NCBI GenBank assembly: GCA_021779135.1 | Contig: JAJYBH010000015.1 | Span: 1-39,763, forward strand | DNA: 39,763 bases | DNA from: Deltaproteobacteria bacterium | GTDB lineage: Bacteria; Desulfobacterota; Desulfuromonadia; Geobacterales; Pseudopelobacteraceae | Direction: 5' to 3' | The notes under the pieces: generated by a model | Told to the model about the DNA's origin: nothing | Database searches by the model: none | Seen by the model: the letters and a program-made list of their open reading frames with translations, nothing else | Shown here: positions 13,536 to 22,183 of the stretch, piece after piece | Layout: each line of letters opens with the position of its first letter | Numbering within the stretch: the first letter of the stretch is position 1 | Made by a program: the position numbers and the translations under genes

Positions 13536-14036
13536 TTGAAGATTGCGGTGCCTTCCCAAACAGTGTTGTTTGTCCTGACCTTGCTATGCACGGTGTTGAC
13601 AGGTTGTCAGCAGGACCAACAGCCCCCCCCCACAGTACAGTCAGGTTCCTTGAATTCCCATGCTGCCAAGAAGGTCGCGACTATTGTTGTCCCGCCGTTT
13701 GTCGCCGGCAAGTGGAAGGCCGTTAACATAGCTGTCATCGATAAGTCGAAAGCAGCCCAAAAAACCTACTCGATTCCCATTGGCGGCGAACTGGCCATTC
13801 CTGAAACCACTCTTGTGGTCAAGGTTGAAACGTTCCTGCCGGCTTTTATCATGGAAGGTCCAACGATAACCTCGGTCTCCAATGACTTGACAAATCCCGG
13901 GGCCAAGGTCCAGATTTCTGAAAAAGGGGCGGTCATATTCAAGGGTTGGCTTTTCTCGCTATTCCCAAACACGCATGCCTTTATGCACCCCAAATACGGA
14001 TTTACCCTGGTTGATGTAGTCCCGGCCGACAAATAA
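13536..14036 (+). CDS. DUF2155-domain lipoprotein
   Basis: The 166-residue product starts at TTG 13536. A signal sequence (TVLFVLTLLCTVLTGC) ends in the lipobox LTGC, so it is probably a lipoprotein with Cys24. A Pro/Gln-rich linker precedes the domain. The C-terminal part has GAVIFKGWLFSLFPNTHAFM followed by HPKYGFTLV, the signature of DUF2155 (a tryptophan-containing FxGWxF and HPxY). The family is of unknown function and periplasmic. It follows tRNA-Ser by 25 bp and is convergent with rnhA. Confidence 0.8.
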   Translation: MKIAVPSQTVLFVLTLLCTVLTGCQQDQQPPPTVQSGSLNSHAAKKVATIVVPPFVAGKWKAVNIAVIDKSKAAQKTYSIPIGGELAIPETTLVVKVETFLPAFIMEGPTITSVSNDLTNPGAKVQISEKGAVIFKGWLFSLFPNTHAFMHPKYGFTLVDVVPADK

Positions 14037-14076
14037 ACCGCCACACAAATTCTCCCCGACTCCTCTGTTTAGCGAG

Positions 14077-14526
14077 TCACCTCATTGCCAACGCTTCACG
14101 CGCCAGAAAGTCGCAGCGTTCATTTTCCGCGTGGCCGTCATGCCCCCGAACCCATTTCCAGGTGATCGAATGCTGCCGAGATGCGTCCAGAAGGGCCTCC
14201 CACAGGTCGCGGTTCAGCACCGGTTCCTTCTTGCTGTTGCGCCAGCCATTACGTTGCCAACCGCCGATCCACTCGGTCATCCCCTTGACTACATACTGGG
14301 AATCGGTCGTGATGGTGATGCGGCAGGGACGCGTCAACTGCCGCAGTGCCTCGATGACGGCGGTCAGTTCCATACGGTTGTTGGTGGTCTCGGGCGCCCA
14401 GCCGCTGATCTCCTTCTCCCGCCCTCCACAGCGCAGGATGGCGCCGTAGCCGCCAGGCCCGGGATTGCCGCTGCAGGCGCCGTCACTGAAAATTTCCACG
14501 CTGGTCATTTCAGGCTTCGCCGACAT
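14077..14526 (-). CDS. rnhA: Ribonuclease HI
   Basis: RNase HI cuts the RNA strand of RNA-DNA hybrids. The 149-residue protein has the full acidic set: D15 ([16 protein letters not shown]), E53 (NNRMELTAV), D75 (TTDSQYV), D139 (ENERCDFLA), and H129 in VRGHDGH. Length and order match the bacterial type 1 enzyme. Its start overlaps the end of the acyltransferase gene by 17 bp, so the two are one transcript running leftward. Confidence 0.95.
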   Translation of the reverse strand: MSAKPEMTSVEIFSDGACSGNPGPGGYGAILRCGGREKEISGWAPETTNNRMELTAVIEALRQLTRPCRITITTDSQYVVKGMTEWIGGWQRNGWRNSKKEPVLNRDLWEALLDASRQHSITWKWVRGHDGHAENERCDFLAREALAMR

Positions 14527-15163
14527 AGGCCCCCTCTTTCTTCAGCAATTCCGCAATGGCCTGCATGACACGTCCGACAATCAGGTTATGGGTTTCTTTG
14601 CAGTCCTCGAGCACGTACAGGTCGCTGAAGTCGAGCGCTGTACCGAAGACAACCGTGGCGGGTTGTCCAAAACCGGGGAATTTCCAGCAATTGAAGCCGA
14701 TCAGGGCGGTGGGGATGACGGACGGACGGGTGTCGTAGATGATCTTGCCGACGCCGCGGTTGCCCGGACCCAGTCGGCCGTCCTTGTGGCGGGTTCCCTC
14801 GGGAAAGAGCATCACCTTCTGGTCCCTGAGCAGGTCGTTGAGCACCCCGGCAGCCTTGACATCCCGTTTGCGCCTGACCGGAAAGGCGCCCCAGGAAGAG
14901 TAGAGAAAGCGCTGAAACGGTTTCTCAAAGAGCTCTTCCTTGGCCGGAGCCCAGAGCATCTGCATTGGGTGCTGCCGGATGACGGCCCAGGGGAGAAAGA
15001 TCGTCTCATAGGCCGAGATATGGTTTGAAGCCAGCAGTACTCCCCCCTTGGCGGGGATGTTGGCGGCGCCTTTGATGACGAAATGGTTGAGGGTCGAGGC
15101 ATAAAAACCGACCACGTAACAGGAAAAGGTGACCCATAACCGTTGAACAAATGATACGCGCAC
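14510..15163 (-). CDS. Lysophospholipid acyltransferase (PlsC family)
   Basis: The 217-residue membrane-associated protein has a hydrophobic N-terminus ([17 protein letters not shown]), the acyltransferase block [12 protein letters not shown] (H-x4-E, as in many PlsC proteins in place of H-x4-D), the substrate motif [10 protein letters not shown] and the third motif [11 protein letters not shown]. The family acylates lysophosphatidic acid at position 2 in phospholipid synthesis. Gene name plsC is probable, but paralogues with other acceptors exist. It is upstream of and overlapping rnhA. Confidence 0.87.
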   Translation of the reverse strand: MRVSFVQRLWVTFSCYVVGFYASTLNHFVIKGAANIPAKGGVLLASNHISAYETIFLPWAVIRQHPMQMLWAPAKEELFEKPFQRFLYSSWGAFPVRRKRDVKAAGVLNDLLRDQKVMLFPEGTRHKDGRLGPGNRGVGKIIYDTRPSVIPTALIGFNCWKFPGFGQPATVVFGTALDFSDLYVLEDCKETHNLIVGRVMQAIAELLKKEGAYVGEA

Positions 15164-15381
15164 AGTAGTGACTTCCTTGCAGGCTGCTCAGGGGCAGGTC
15201 TCTTGTGTAAATGTACCCGAAGCTTATACCACCTCGGACGGTTTACGGCAACCGCGAAGACCGGCTCTGGAAGAGCGGCTGAATAGTCATTGGAAAACCC
15301 AAGCGGTATTGTTATAGTAACAAATTACACCGGCCCTGAAAAACATTGCCGGATAAACATCAACCATTCAGGCATCTGACT

Positions 15382-15924
15382 ATGAAATCCTATAACCGCA
15401 CCACCGTCTTCAGCGGACTGGTCATCGACATCGAGCAGATGGAGGTGGAGATCGGCCAACGCGGTCGATATACCTATCAGATCATCCGTCATCCGGGAGG
15501 TGCGGCCGTCCTGCCGGTCCACGACGACGGGACCGTTTCCCTCATCCGCCAGTTGCGACCTGCGGTGGCAGCCGTCATGCTGGAGATCCCGGCCGGCCGG
15601 CTGAGCCCGGGTGAAGCGCCTGCTGTGTGCGCCGGCCGCGAATTGCGTGAAGAGACCGGCATTACGGCTGCGCAGCTGATCCCGCTGGGGTCGATCTACT
15701 CATCACCGGGTGTCTTCGACGAAATCATCCACCTGTTTGCCGCCACCGGCATTTCGCAGGGAGACGCCCAGCCGGAGGCGGATGAGGAGATCGAGGTTCT
15801 GCGACTGCCGCTGGCCGAAGCCCTGCAGATGGCTTCGGACGGGCGCATCAGCGATGCCAAGACCTTGGCGGCGCTTCTGCGCTGGGAGCTGCTGAGCCGT
15901 TCCGGGAAGCCGCGCCATGCCTGA
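15382..15924 (+). CDS. Nudix hydrolase, ADP-ribose pyrophosphatase type
   Basis: ATG 15382 (MKSYNRTTVFSG) is preferred to a TTG at 15346. The 180-residue protein has the Nudix box GRLSPGEAPAVCAGRELREE TGI (G-x5-E-x7-REL-xEE-x-GI; written in two parts) at about residues 74-96, preceded by IPAG and followed by YSSPGVFDEIIHLF, as in ADP-ribose / sugar-nucleotide pyrophosphatases (NudF). It hydrolyses the pyrophosphate bond of ADP-ribose-like compounds. It overlaps the RF-like gene by 8 bp, and that gene overlaps mutS2, making a three-gene operon. Confidence 0.88.
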   Translation: MKSYNRTTVFSGLVIDIEQMEVEIGQRGRYTYQIIRHPGGAAVLPVHDDGTVSLIRQLRPAVAAVMLEIPAGRLSPGEAPAVCAGRELREETGITAAQLIPLGSIYSSPGVFDEIIHLFAATGISQGDAQPEADEEIEVLRLPLAEALQMASDGRISDAKTLAALLRWELLSRSGKPRHA

Positions 15925-16270
15925 ATTTGCCGTAAGCGAGGAAAAGAACCGCTGGCTGCGGTTGAAGATGGCCGAGCTGCAGGTGCGCGAGGAGGATCTG
16001 CAGGAGAGCTTCGTACGCTCTTCCGGCAATGGCGGTCAGCACGTCAACAAGACCTCCAGCTGTGTCCAGTTGCGGCACATCCCCAGCGGAATCTGCGTCA
16101 GCGCTTCGCGGGAACGGAGCCAGTCGGTCAACCGCTTTCTGGCCCGACGGGAGCTCCTGGAGCGCATCGAGGCCAAGAGCGGCGTACTGACGCCGGAGAT
16201 GAAACGGATTGAACGCCTGCGCAGGCAGAAAGACCGCCGTCGCAGACGAACCGTGAAGAAGGACGCATGA
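15917..16270 (+). CDS. Release-factor-like peptidyl-tRNA hydrolase (GGQ protein)
   Basis: The 117-residue protein has the class I release factor catalytic motif GNGGQHVNKT with GGQ at residues 39-41, but no codon-recognition domain. A basic C-terminal tail (RRQKDRRRRRTVKKDA) resembles ArfB/YaeJ, whose tail probes the empty mRNA channel of stalled ribosomes. It would release nascent chains from stalled ribosomes. ArfB is the close model, but GGQ proteins of this size form several subgroups, so no symbol is given. ATG 15917 overlaps the nudix gene, and the stop overlaps the mutS2 start (ATGA). Confidence 0.87.
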   Translation: MPEFAVSEEKNRWLRLKMAELQVREEDLQESFVRSSGNGGQHVNKTSSCVQLRHIPSGICVSASRERSQSVNRFLARRELLERIEAKSGVLTPEMKRIERLRRQKDRRRRRTVKKDA

Positions 16271-18642
16271 TTACCCGCGAAACCTTGAAAAGACTGGAAT
16301 TCGACAAGATCCTGGCCGAGGTCGCCACCCGCGTCCACAGCGACGTCAGCCGTCGGCGACTGCAGGAAACCATGCCGCTGGGCGAGTTGGAATCCATCCG
16401 CCTGATTTCCGGGAGGGTCGCCGAGATCCGCACCCTGACCGGATTCGGCATCGGCCTGCGCCTGACTCAGTTCGAGGATATCCGGCCCCTGCTGGAGACC
16501 CTGCGCCCGTCGGGAGCCTTTCTGGCGCCCCAGGAGCTGCTGTTCTTCCTCCCGGTGCTGCGGATCTTCTACGACGTCTCCCGCCAGTTCGGGCCGCGGA
16601 GCGATATTCCGTTGCTGAAGTCGATCGAGCCGCCGCTGGCCCCCTTCTCCGATATCCTTGAGCCTCTGGCGGCCTCCATCGACGCCGACGGCAGCATCAT
16701 GGACAGCGCCTCGCCGAAGTTGCGTGAAATCCGCCGGGGCAAACGCTCCCTCTCGGCACGCATCCGCAAGAAGATCGAGGAGATCGTTCGCGACAGTAAT
16801 ATCGAGATATTTCTCCAGGACGATTTCATCACCCAGCGTTCCGGTCGCTGGGTCATCCCGGTGCGCATGGACTCCAAGGGGATGGTCAAGGGTGTTGTGC
16901 ATGACGTTTCGTCCTCGGGTGAAACGGCCTTTATGGAGCCGCTGGAGATCATCCCCTTCGTCAATGAGCTGGAAAACCTGAATGCCGAGGAAAAGGCCGA
17001 GGAGATCCGCATCCTGCGGCAGCTCTCGGCCTGGATCCGTGAAGACGCCATTGCCCTCGGGGGTTGTTTCGAGACCCTGCTGACCCTGGACGGGCTCAAT
17101 GCAATCGCTGCCTTTGCCGACCACTTCGGCCTGGAGGCGGCCCAGATGAATGCCGATGGCCGGCTGAGGCTGGCCGGGGCGCGTCACCCGCTGCTGCTGA
17201 TGCTGGAGCGCCAGGGCATCCTCCCGCGGGTGGAACCGCTCGACCTGCGGTTGGGAGGGGACGCCCAGGCTTCGGTCATGGTCATCACCGGTCCCAATGC
17301 CGGCGGCAAGACCATCGCCCTCAAGACGGCCGGGGTGCTGACCCTGATGGCGCTGTGCGGCATACCGGTGCCGGCCGACGGCGCCCGCTCCAGTTTCCCG
17401 TTGCTGGACACGCTGCTGGTGGATATTGGTGATGAGCAGTCCATCGAAGAGAGTCTCTCTACCTTCTCCGCCCATGTGGCCCGCATTGCCGCCATCCTCC
17501 ACCAGGCCGGTCCGCGCACGCTGGCGTTGCTGGACGAACTGGGGGCCGGGACCGAACCCCAGCAGGGGGCGGCCATTGCCTGCGGCGTGCTGCGCGACCT
17601 GCAGCAGCGGGGGGCTTCGGTTATCGCCACGACGCATCTCACCGAGATTATCGGCTTTGTCCATCGCTCCGAGGGCATGCTCAATGCCGGCATGGAATAC
17701 GACGCCGAAACCTACACCCCGCTCTACCGCCTGATCAGCGGCGAACCGGGGCACTCCCACGCCATCGCGATCGCCCGGCGATTCGGCATGCCCGAGCGGG
17801 TGATCGCTTTTGCCCGCGAGATGCTGGGCACGGCCGGTGCCGATTTCACCTCGCTGCTGGCCGAGCTGCACCGCAAGCGGGAAGAACTGGTCGAGTCCCA
17901 GCGCCAGCTGGAGCGGCAGCAGGGTCAGCTGCGTGCGAGGCAGCAAGAGCTGGATGCCCGGGCCGCCGGCATGGAGCAGGCCCGCCGTGAGGTCAGGGAA
18001 AAGGCCTGGGGCGAAGCCCGCGAGCTGATCTCCGCCAGCCGCCGCCGCATGAATGAACTGCTGGACGAATACAAGCGCGAGCGGCGCAGCGAGATCATCG
18101 ACCAGCTGCGCCTCAGCGCGGAGGAGATCACCGCGCAGCTCAAACCGCTGCCGGGAGATGCCGCTGAATTTGTGCCCCTGCGGGATGTCCAGCCGGGCGA
18201 CAGCGTCCATGTCCGTTCCCTGGGGCATAACGGCATCGTGGTCCAGGTCGCCGCGAAACAGGGCAAGGTGCGGGTCAGGGCCGGCAGCATCGAGCTGGAC
18301 GTAACCCTGGCGGACCTTTTCGCCCCGCTCAAGAAGGGCAGTGACAAGAGCCCGAAGGCTGCCAGGGGCACCTGGAAGGTCGATGCCGGCGACGACGGAG
18401 AGCGCGAACTGAAGCTGATCGGCCTGCGGGTCGATGAGGCGCTGGACCTGCTGGAGCCCTTCCTCAACCATGCCTCCCTGGGCGGCCTGCGCGAGGTCCG
18501 GGTCATCCACGGCCTCGGCACCGGCCGGCTGCGGGATGCAGTGCGGGAGTTCCTGGCACGCCACCCGCTGGTGGATTCGTTCAGGGGCGGGGAACCGCAT
18601 GAGGGGCGCGATGGGGCTACAGTGGTGAGCTTGCGGCAATAG
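16267..18642 (+). CDS. mutS2: Endonuclease MutS2
   Basis: A full-length 791-residue MutS2. The N-terminal core/lever region has QDDFITQRSGRWVIPVRMDS and VSSSGETAFMEP (about 180-225). The ATPase has Walker A GPNAGGKT (342-349) and Walker B LALLDELGAGTEP. A coiled coil (about 520-600, LVESQRQLERQQGQLRARQQ) follows, and a C-terminal Smr nuclease domain has VIHGLGTGRLRDAVREFL (about 755-772). MutS2 does not do mismatch repair; it suppresses recombination or, in Bacillus, splits collided ribosomes, which makes its place behind a ribosome-rescue factor notable. Last gene of the nudix / RF-like operon. Confidence 0.96.
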   Translation: MITRETLKRLEFDKILAEVATRVHSDVSRRRLQETMPLGELESIRLISGRVAEIRTLTGFGIGLRLTQFEDIRPLLETLRPSGAFLAPQELLFFLPVLRIFYDVSRQFGPRSDIPLLKSIEPPLAPFSDILEPLAASIDADGSIMDSASPKLREIRRGKRSLSARIRKKIEEIVRDSNIEIFLQDDFITQRSGRWVIPVRMDSKGMVKGVVHDVSSSGETAFMEPLEIIPFVNELENLNAEEKAEEIRILRQLSAWIREDAIALGGCFETLLTLDGLNAIAAFADHFGLEAAQMNADGRLRLAGARHPLLLMLERQGILPRVEPLDLRLGGDAQASVMVITGPNAGGKTIALKTAGVLTLMALCGIPVPADGARSSFPLLDTLLVDIGDEQSIEESLSTFSAHVARIAAILHQAGPRTLALLDELGAGTEPQQGAAIACGVLRDLQQRGASVIATTHLTEIIGFVHRSEGMLNAGMEYDAETYTPLYRLISGEPGHSHAIAIARRFGMPERVIAFAREMLGTAGADFTSLLAELHRKREELVESQRQLERQQGQLRARQQELDARAAGMEQARREVREKAWGEARELISASRRRMNELLDEYKRERRSEIIDQLRLSAEEITAQLKPLPGDAAEFVPLRDVQPGDSVHVRSLGHNGIVVQVAAKQGKVRVRAGSIELDVTLADLFAPLKKGSDKSPKAARGTWKVDAGDDGERELKLIGLRVDEALDLLEPFLNHASLGGLREVRVIHGLGTGRLRDAVREFLARHPLVDSFRGGEPHEGRDGATVVSLRQ

Positions 18643-18816
18643 AAAAAATATACCTGACTTCGACAAACCTGAACCAACATTGGATTGTTCACGCGGAGTC
18701 AATTGGGTTAAAAACGTAACTCTATAGATTTAAACATAAATTAGTTTAATTAGTTTTTCTCTGCGTCTCTGCGTGAGACCGTTTTAGATTTATGGGAATT
18801 TTCTTTTGGAGGTATT
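18643..18816. other. Intergenic stretch with repeat-like motif
   Basis: Between mutS2 and the HNH gene the DNA turns AT-rich. TCTCTGCGTCTCTGCGTGAGACC (18757-18779 region; two copies of CTCTGCG 9 bp apart) resembles a short sequence that recurs between genes in many Desulfuromonadia and other bacteria. Whether it is repeated in this genome cannot be judged here. A strong ribosome site (TTGGAGG) for the HNH gene closes the stretch. Confidence 0.35.
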
Positions 18817-19116
18817 TTGGACCATTTCATCGTCGACATCAGCGAGCAGGAGATCAAGCGCGAGCGTGACAAATCCCGCGACCTGCGGCGCAGCCGCTGG
18901 TGGCAGAACCGCCTGGCGCTGGGGCTCTGCCACTGGTGCGGAGGCAAGTTCCCGCCGGAAGAGCTGACCATGGATCATGTCATCCCCCTGGCGCGGGGGG
19001 GCAAGGCCTCCCGCAACAACGTCGTGCCCTCCTGCAAGGAGTGCAACTCACGCAAGAAGTACCTGCTGCCCATGGAATGGGAAGACTATCTGAACAATCT
19101 CGGAAAAACGGAGTAA
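18817..19116 (+). CDS. Small HNH endonuclease domain protein
   Basis: TTG 18817 is set by GGAGG at 18808-18812. The 99-residue protein is basic at its N-terminus (KRERDKSRDLRRSRWWQNR) and consists mainly of one HNH domain: LCHWCGGKFPPEELTMDHVI, then PLARGGKASRNNVVPSCKEC, then NSRKKY. Two CxxC pairs bind zinc and DH...N...N/K form the nuclease centre. Stand-alone HNH proteins of this size are found beside core genes in many Geobacteraceae; the biological role is unknown. It lies 8 bp before the HAD gene, likely the same transcript. Confidence 0.85.
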   Translation: MDHFIVDISEQEIKRERDKSRDLRRSRWWQNRLALGLCHWCGGKFPPEELTMDHVIPLARGGKASRNNVVPSCKECNSRKKYLLPMEWEDYLNNLGKTE

Positions 19117-19124
19117 CTGAAGCT

Positions 19125-19754
19125 ATGAATCCGATCAATAGCCGCTACAAGCTGGTCATCTACGACTGTGACGGGGTCCTGCTCGACACGCTCGAATCGA
19201 ACTATATCTTCTACGACAGCGTGATGGAATTCCTGGGGAGACCGGCCCTGGACCGCTCCGACCTGAAGGCCCAGCGTGTCCTGCACACCTATTCCTTTCA
19301 CAATGTCATGGACTATTTTTTCGCCGGTGATGACCGCCGTGACGAGGCCTGGTCATTCGCCAAGACCATCCATTACCGGGATCTGGCCCCCTTCATGAGG
19401 ATGGAGGAGGGGCTGATCGAGACCCTGGACCGGTTGAAAAGCAGCGTGGCGCTGGCGGTCTGCACCAACCGGGCCACCTCCATGGAGATGATCATCGAGG
19501 ACTTCGGACTGAGCGGATATTTTTCCTGCGTGATGACCGCCTCCCAGGTCAGCAATCCCAAACCGCACCCGGAACCACTCTTAAAGGTCCTCGATCACTA
19601 CGGCATCGAGCCGGACGAGGCGCTCTTCGTGGGGGATGGCGAAGTGGACATGCTGGCGGCGCGGGATGCCGGTGTGCCCTTCATCGCCTACAAATCCGAC
19701 CTGCCGTCGCTGGCCCGCATCCAGCAGCACACGGAGATCTTCCGGCATCTCTGA
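19125..19754 (+). CDS. HAD-family hydrolase, phosphoglycolate-phosphatase-like
   Basis: ATG 19125 has GGAG (19110-19113) before it; the 209-residue protein begins MNPINSRYKLVIYDCDGVLL. HAD motif I is YDCDGVLLDT (two Asp), motif II CTNRATS, motif III lysine in NPKPHPEPLLKVL and motif IV VGDGEVDMLAARDAG. A helical cap (about 25-85) identifies subfamily I, as in Gph-type phosphatases. It removes phosphate from a small metabolite; phosphoglycolate is the usual guess, the true substrate is not evident. The stop-start spacing of 8 bp links it to the HNH gene. Confidence 0.87.
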   Translation: MNPINSRYKLVIYDCDGVLLDTLESNYIFYDSVMEFLGRPALDRSDLKAQRVLHTYSFHNVMDYFFAGDDRRDEAWSFAKTIHYRDLAPFMRMEEGLIETLDRLKSSVALAVCTNRATSMEMIIEDFGLSGYFSCVMTASQVSNPKPHPEPLLKVLDHYGIEPDEALFVGDGEVDMLAARDAGVPFIAYKSDLPSLARIQQHTEIFRHL

Positions 19755-19882
19755 CCGGCCGGGGGCTGCCGTTCCTTGCCCCCGAAGCGTCCATATTTAT
19801 TGACCTTTCCCGCCGCACTGTGCTATAAATATCCACTTTTTTCTCCGGTATCCGAGATGGTTTTCCACAGGGGGCTTCACCT

Positions 19883-20317
19883 ATGAGTCACCTATTCCTG
19901 ATGCGCCTGGTATGCACTGCCGCAGTGATCATGCTGCTGGGCAGTGTTGGTATAGCCCGGGCCGACCGTTTTGACGATGACCTGCTGGCCCTGATCAACC
20001 GCTACCGCTCGACGAAGGGGTTGAAGGCGCTGGCCAGCTCTCCGCTGTACAACGATCTGGCCAGGGAACACAGCCGAGCCATGCAGGAGCAGGACCGCAT
20101 GAGCCATGACGGCTTCGAAGGGCGATTCGACCGCGCCGCTGCCGCGGGCGCCCGCAGCTGCGTAGAGAACGTGGCCTGGAACCACCTGACGCCGCAAAGC
20201 CTGTTCGACGGCTGGCGGAGGTCGCCCGGCCACAACCGCAACATGCTCGAGAAGAAAATCAACCGGGCCGGGATCAGCAAGGCCGGGCCGTACGTCACCT
20301 TTTTCGCCTGTTACTAA
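19883..20317 (+). CDS. Secreted CAP-domain (SCP/PR1) protein
   Basis: The 144-residue protein has a signal peptide (LVCTAAVIMLLGSVGIARA, cleavage near residue 27) and one CAP domain: LLALINRYRSTKGLKALASS, then LAREHSRAMQEQDRMSHDGF, then SCVENVAWN and WRRSPGHNRNMLEKKINRAG. The His and Glu that form the CAP cavity are present. Bacterial CAP proteins are extracytoplasmic with mostly unknown roles. It sits just upstream of dapA (33 bp) in the same direction, but belongs to no known part of lysine synthesis. Confidence 0.88.
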   Translation: MSHLFLMRLVCTAAVIMLLGSVGIARADRFDDDLLALINRYRSTKGLKALASSPLYNDLAREHSRAMQEQDRMSHDGFEGRFDRAAAAGARSCVENVAWNHLTPQSLFDGWRRSPGHNRNMLEKKINRAGISKAGPYVTFFACY

Positions 20318-20350
20318 TCACTAACCCATCCCCTAGAGGAGGTATGAACC

Positions 20351-21223
20351 ATGTTTAAAGGAAGCATCGTAGCCATCGTGACCCCGTTCAAAAGCGGAGC
20401 TGTCGACGAAATGAAACTGCGTGAGCTGGTGGATTTCCAGATCGAGAACGGGACCGACGCCATTGTGGCCTGCGGCACCACCGGCGAATCGTCCACCCTG
20501 GATAACGAAGAGCACCTGAATGTCATAAAGATCGTATTCGATCAGGCCAAAGGGCGCGTACCGGTCATCGCCGGCACCGGCTCCAATTCCACCGCCGAGG
20601 CCATCAACCTGACCCGCGAGGCAAAGGAAATGGGCGTGGCCGGCGTGCTGCTGGTGACCCCCTATTACAACAAGCCGACCCAGGAAGGGCTCTATCGCCA
20701 CTACACCGCCATCGCCGATGCTGTCGAGATCCCGCAGATACTCTACAACGTACCGGGCCGTACCGGAGTCAACCTGCTGCCGGAGACCGTGGCACGCCTG
20801 GCTTCTCACAGAAATATTGTCGCCATCAAGGAGGCCACCGGCTCCCTGCAGCAGGCCTCCGAGATCCTGGCCCTGTGCGGCAGCCAGATAGACGTCTTCT
20901 CCGGCGACGATTTCATCACCTTTCCGATGATGGCCTGCGGAGCCAAGGGGATCATCTCCGTGCTGGCCAACATCATGCCCAAAGAGGTCGGCGACCTGAC
21001 CGACGCCTTCTTTGCCGGCGACCTGGAAACAGCCCGCCAGCTGCACCTCAAGACGCTCAAGATCGGCAACGCCATGTTCATGGAGAGCAACCCGATCCCG
21101 GTCAAGACCGCCCTGGGGCTGATGGGCAAGTGCTCGGACGAGGTACGTCTGCCGTTGTGCCCGATGAGTGCTGCCAATAAAGAGAAACTTGCTGCGATCA
21201 TGAAAGAGTACAAGCTGGTCTAA
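20351..21223 (+). CDS. dapA: 4-hydroxy-tetrahydrodipicolinate synthase
   Basis: DapA condenses pyruvate with aspartate semialdehyde, the first step of the diaminopimelate/lysine branch. The 290-residue protein has GTTGES (about 43-48), YYNKPTQEGLYRHY (about 106-119), and the Schiff-base lysine K160 in VAIKEATG. An Arg in YNVPGRTG binds the aspartate semialdehyde carboxylate. Length matches the E. coli enzyme. A strong GGAGG precedes it. First of the dapA-dapB-dapL cluster. Confidence 0.97.
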   Translation: MFKGSIVAIVTPFKSGAVDEMKLRELVDFQIENGTDAIVACGTTGESSTLDNEEHLNVIKIVFDQAKGRVPVIAGTGSNSTAEAINLTREAKEMGVAGVLLVTPYYNKPTQEGLYRHYTAIADAVEIPQILYNVPGRTGVNLLPETVARLASHRNIVAIKEATGSLQQASEILALCGSQIDVFSGDDFITFPMMACGAKGIISVLANIMPKEVGDLTDAFFAGDLETARQLHLKTLKIGNAMFMESNPIPVKTALGLMGKCSDEVRLPLCPMSAANKEKLAAIMKEYKLV

Positions 21224-21228
21224 AAACG

Positions 21229-21307
21229 TTGAGTGATGAGGGATAAGAGACGAGGGTAAAGACGGAGAGTTTTTGCCCTCATCTCGCAACTCTCATCCCT
21301 CACTCAA
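21229..21307. repeat. Imperfect inverted repeat between dapA and dapB
   Basis: A GA-rich left arm starting TTGAGTGATGAGGGAT (21229) faces a right arm ending ATCCCTCACTCAA (21307). The outer 8 bp are perfect and the rest pairs with bulges. It would form a long hairpin in the dapA-dapB mRNA. Each arm contains short GATGAGGG-type repeats, so it may be a small mobile or REP-like insertion; it could also set relative expression. Confidence 0.5.
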
Positions 21308-21318
21308 ATGAGGTTTTT

Positions 21319-22119
21319 ATGATAAAAATAGCCGTCTGCGGCGCTGCCGGACGTATGGGACAGCGCATCATCGTTGCAGCAAAGGAAGCAGGATGCACGA
21401 TCTCCGGCGCCCTGGAGCGTCCCGGGCATGAGCTGATCGGCCAGGATGCCGGCCTGATCGCCGGCTGCGGTAACCTGGGAGTCGCCATCAGCGACGACCT
21501 GAACAAGGTGGTCGAAGGGTGCGATGTCCTCATCGACTTCACCTCCCCCAAGGTCTCGCTGAAGAACCTGGAGGTCTGCTCCCTCAAGCGGAAGTCGATC
21601 GTGATCGGCTCCACCGGTTTCACCCCCGAGGAGCGCGCCCTGGCAGCCGAACTGGCCAAGACCATCCCGGTTGTGCTGGCCCCCAATATGTCGGTGGGGG
21701 TCAACGTCTGCTTCAAGGTGCTCAAGGATGCGGCCAAAATCCTGGGGGACGACTTCGATGTGGAGATCGTCGAGCTGCACCACAACAAGAAGAAGGACGC
21801 CCCCTCCGGCACCGCCGTCCGTATGGGCGAAGTGGTGGCCGAGGCCTTGGGGCGCGACTACAACAAGGTGGCCAATTACCACCGCGAGGGGATCTGCGGC
21901 GAGCGCACCAAGGAAGAGATCGGCATGCAGACCGTGCGAGGCGGGGACATCGTTGGCGAGCACACCGTCTATTTCATCGGCCAGGGCGAGCGCATCGAGA
22001 TCTCCCACCGCGCCATGACCCGTGACATGTTCTCGCGCGGTTCCGTCCGTGCGGCCAGGTGGGTGGTCGGCCAAGCACCGGGCATCTACGACATGCAGGA
22101 TGTTTTGGGATTGAAATAA
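21319..22119 (+). CDS. dapB: 4-hydroxy-tetrahydrodipicolinate reductase
   Basis: DapB reduces the DapA product with NAD(P)H to tetrahydrodipicolinate. The 266-residue protein has the nucleotide-binding loop GAAGRMGQRI (about 7-16), IGSTGFT (about 98-104), the catalytic ELHHNKKKDAPSGTA (His pair and Lys, about 153-167) and a C-terminal ISHRAMTRDMFSRG. Length is standard. It lies 95 bp after dapA across the inverted repeat. Confidence 0.97.
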   Translation: MIKIAVCGAAGRMGQRIIVAAKEAGCTISGALERPGHELIGQDAGLIAGCGNLGVAISDDLNKVVEGCDVLIDFTSPKVSLKNLEVCSLKRKSIVIGSTGFTPEERALAAELAKTIPVVLAPNMSVGVNVCFKVLKDAAKILGDDFDVEIVELHHNKKKDAPSGTAVRMGEVVAEALGRDYNKVANYHREGICGERTKEEIGMQTVRGGDIVGEHTVYFIGQGERIEISHRAMTRDMFSRGSVRAARWVVGQAPGIYDMQDVLGLK

Positions 22120-22126
22120 TTGACAT

Positions 22127-22158
22127 GGGCGGCTCAGGCCGCCCGAATTTTATATAAT
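22127..22158 (+). promoter_or_regulatory. Hairpin and possible -10 between dapB and dapL
   Basis: GGGCGGC (22127-22133) pairs with GCCGCCC (22138-22144) around TCAG, followed by GAATTTTA, a weak terminator or RNA-stabilising hairpin. A perfect TATAAT (22153-22158) follows 26 bp before dapL, but no -35 is well placed. Partial read-through control is possible. Confidence 0.35.
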
Positions 22159-22183
22159 AACGAAACTGGAGGAATTACCAAAG

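Noticed and set aside
16036-18702. 888-codon open frame on the minus strand across mutS2
   Set aside because: It is a shadow of the GC-rich mutS2 gene, whose own frame has full domain content.
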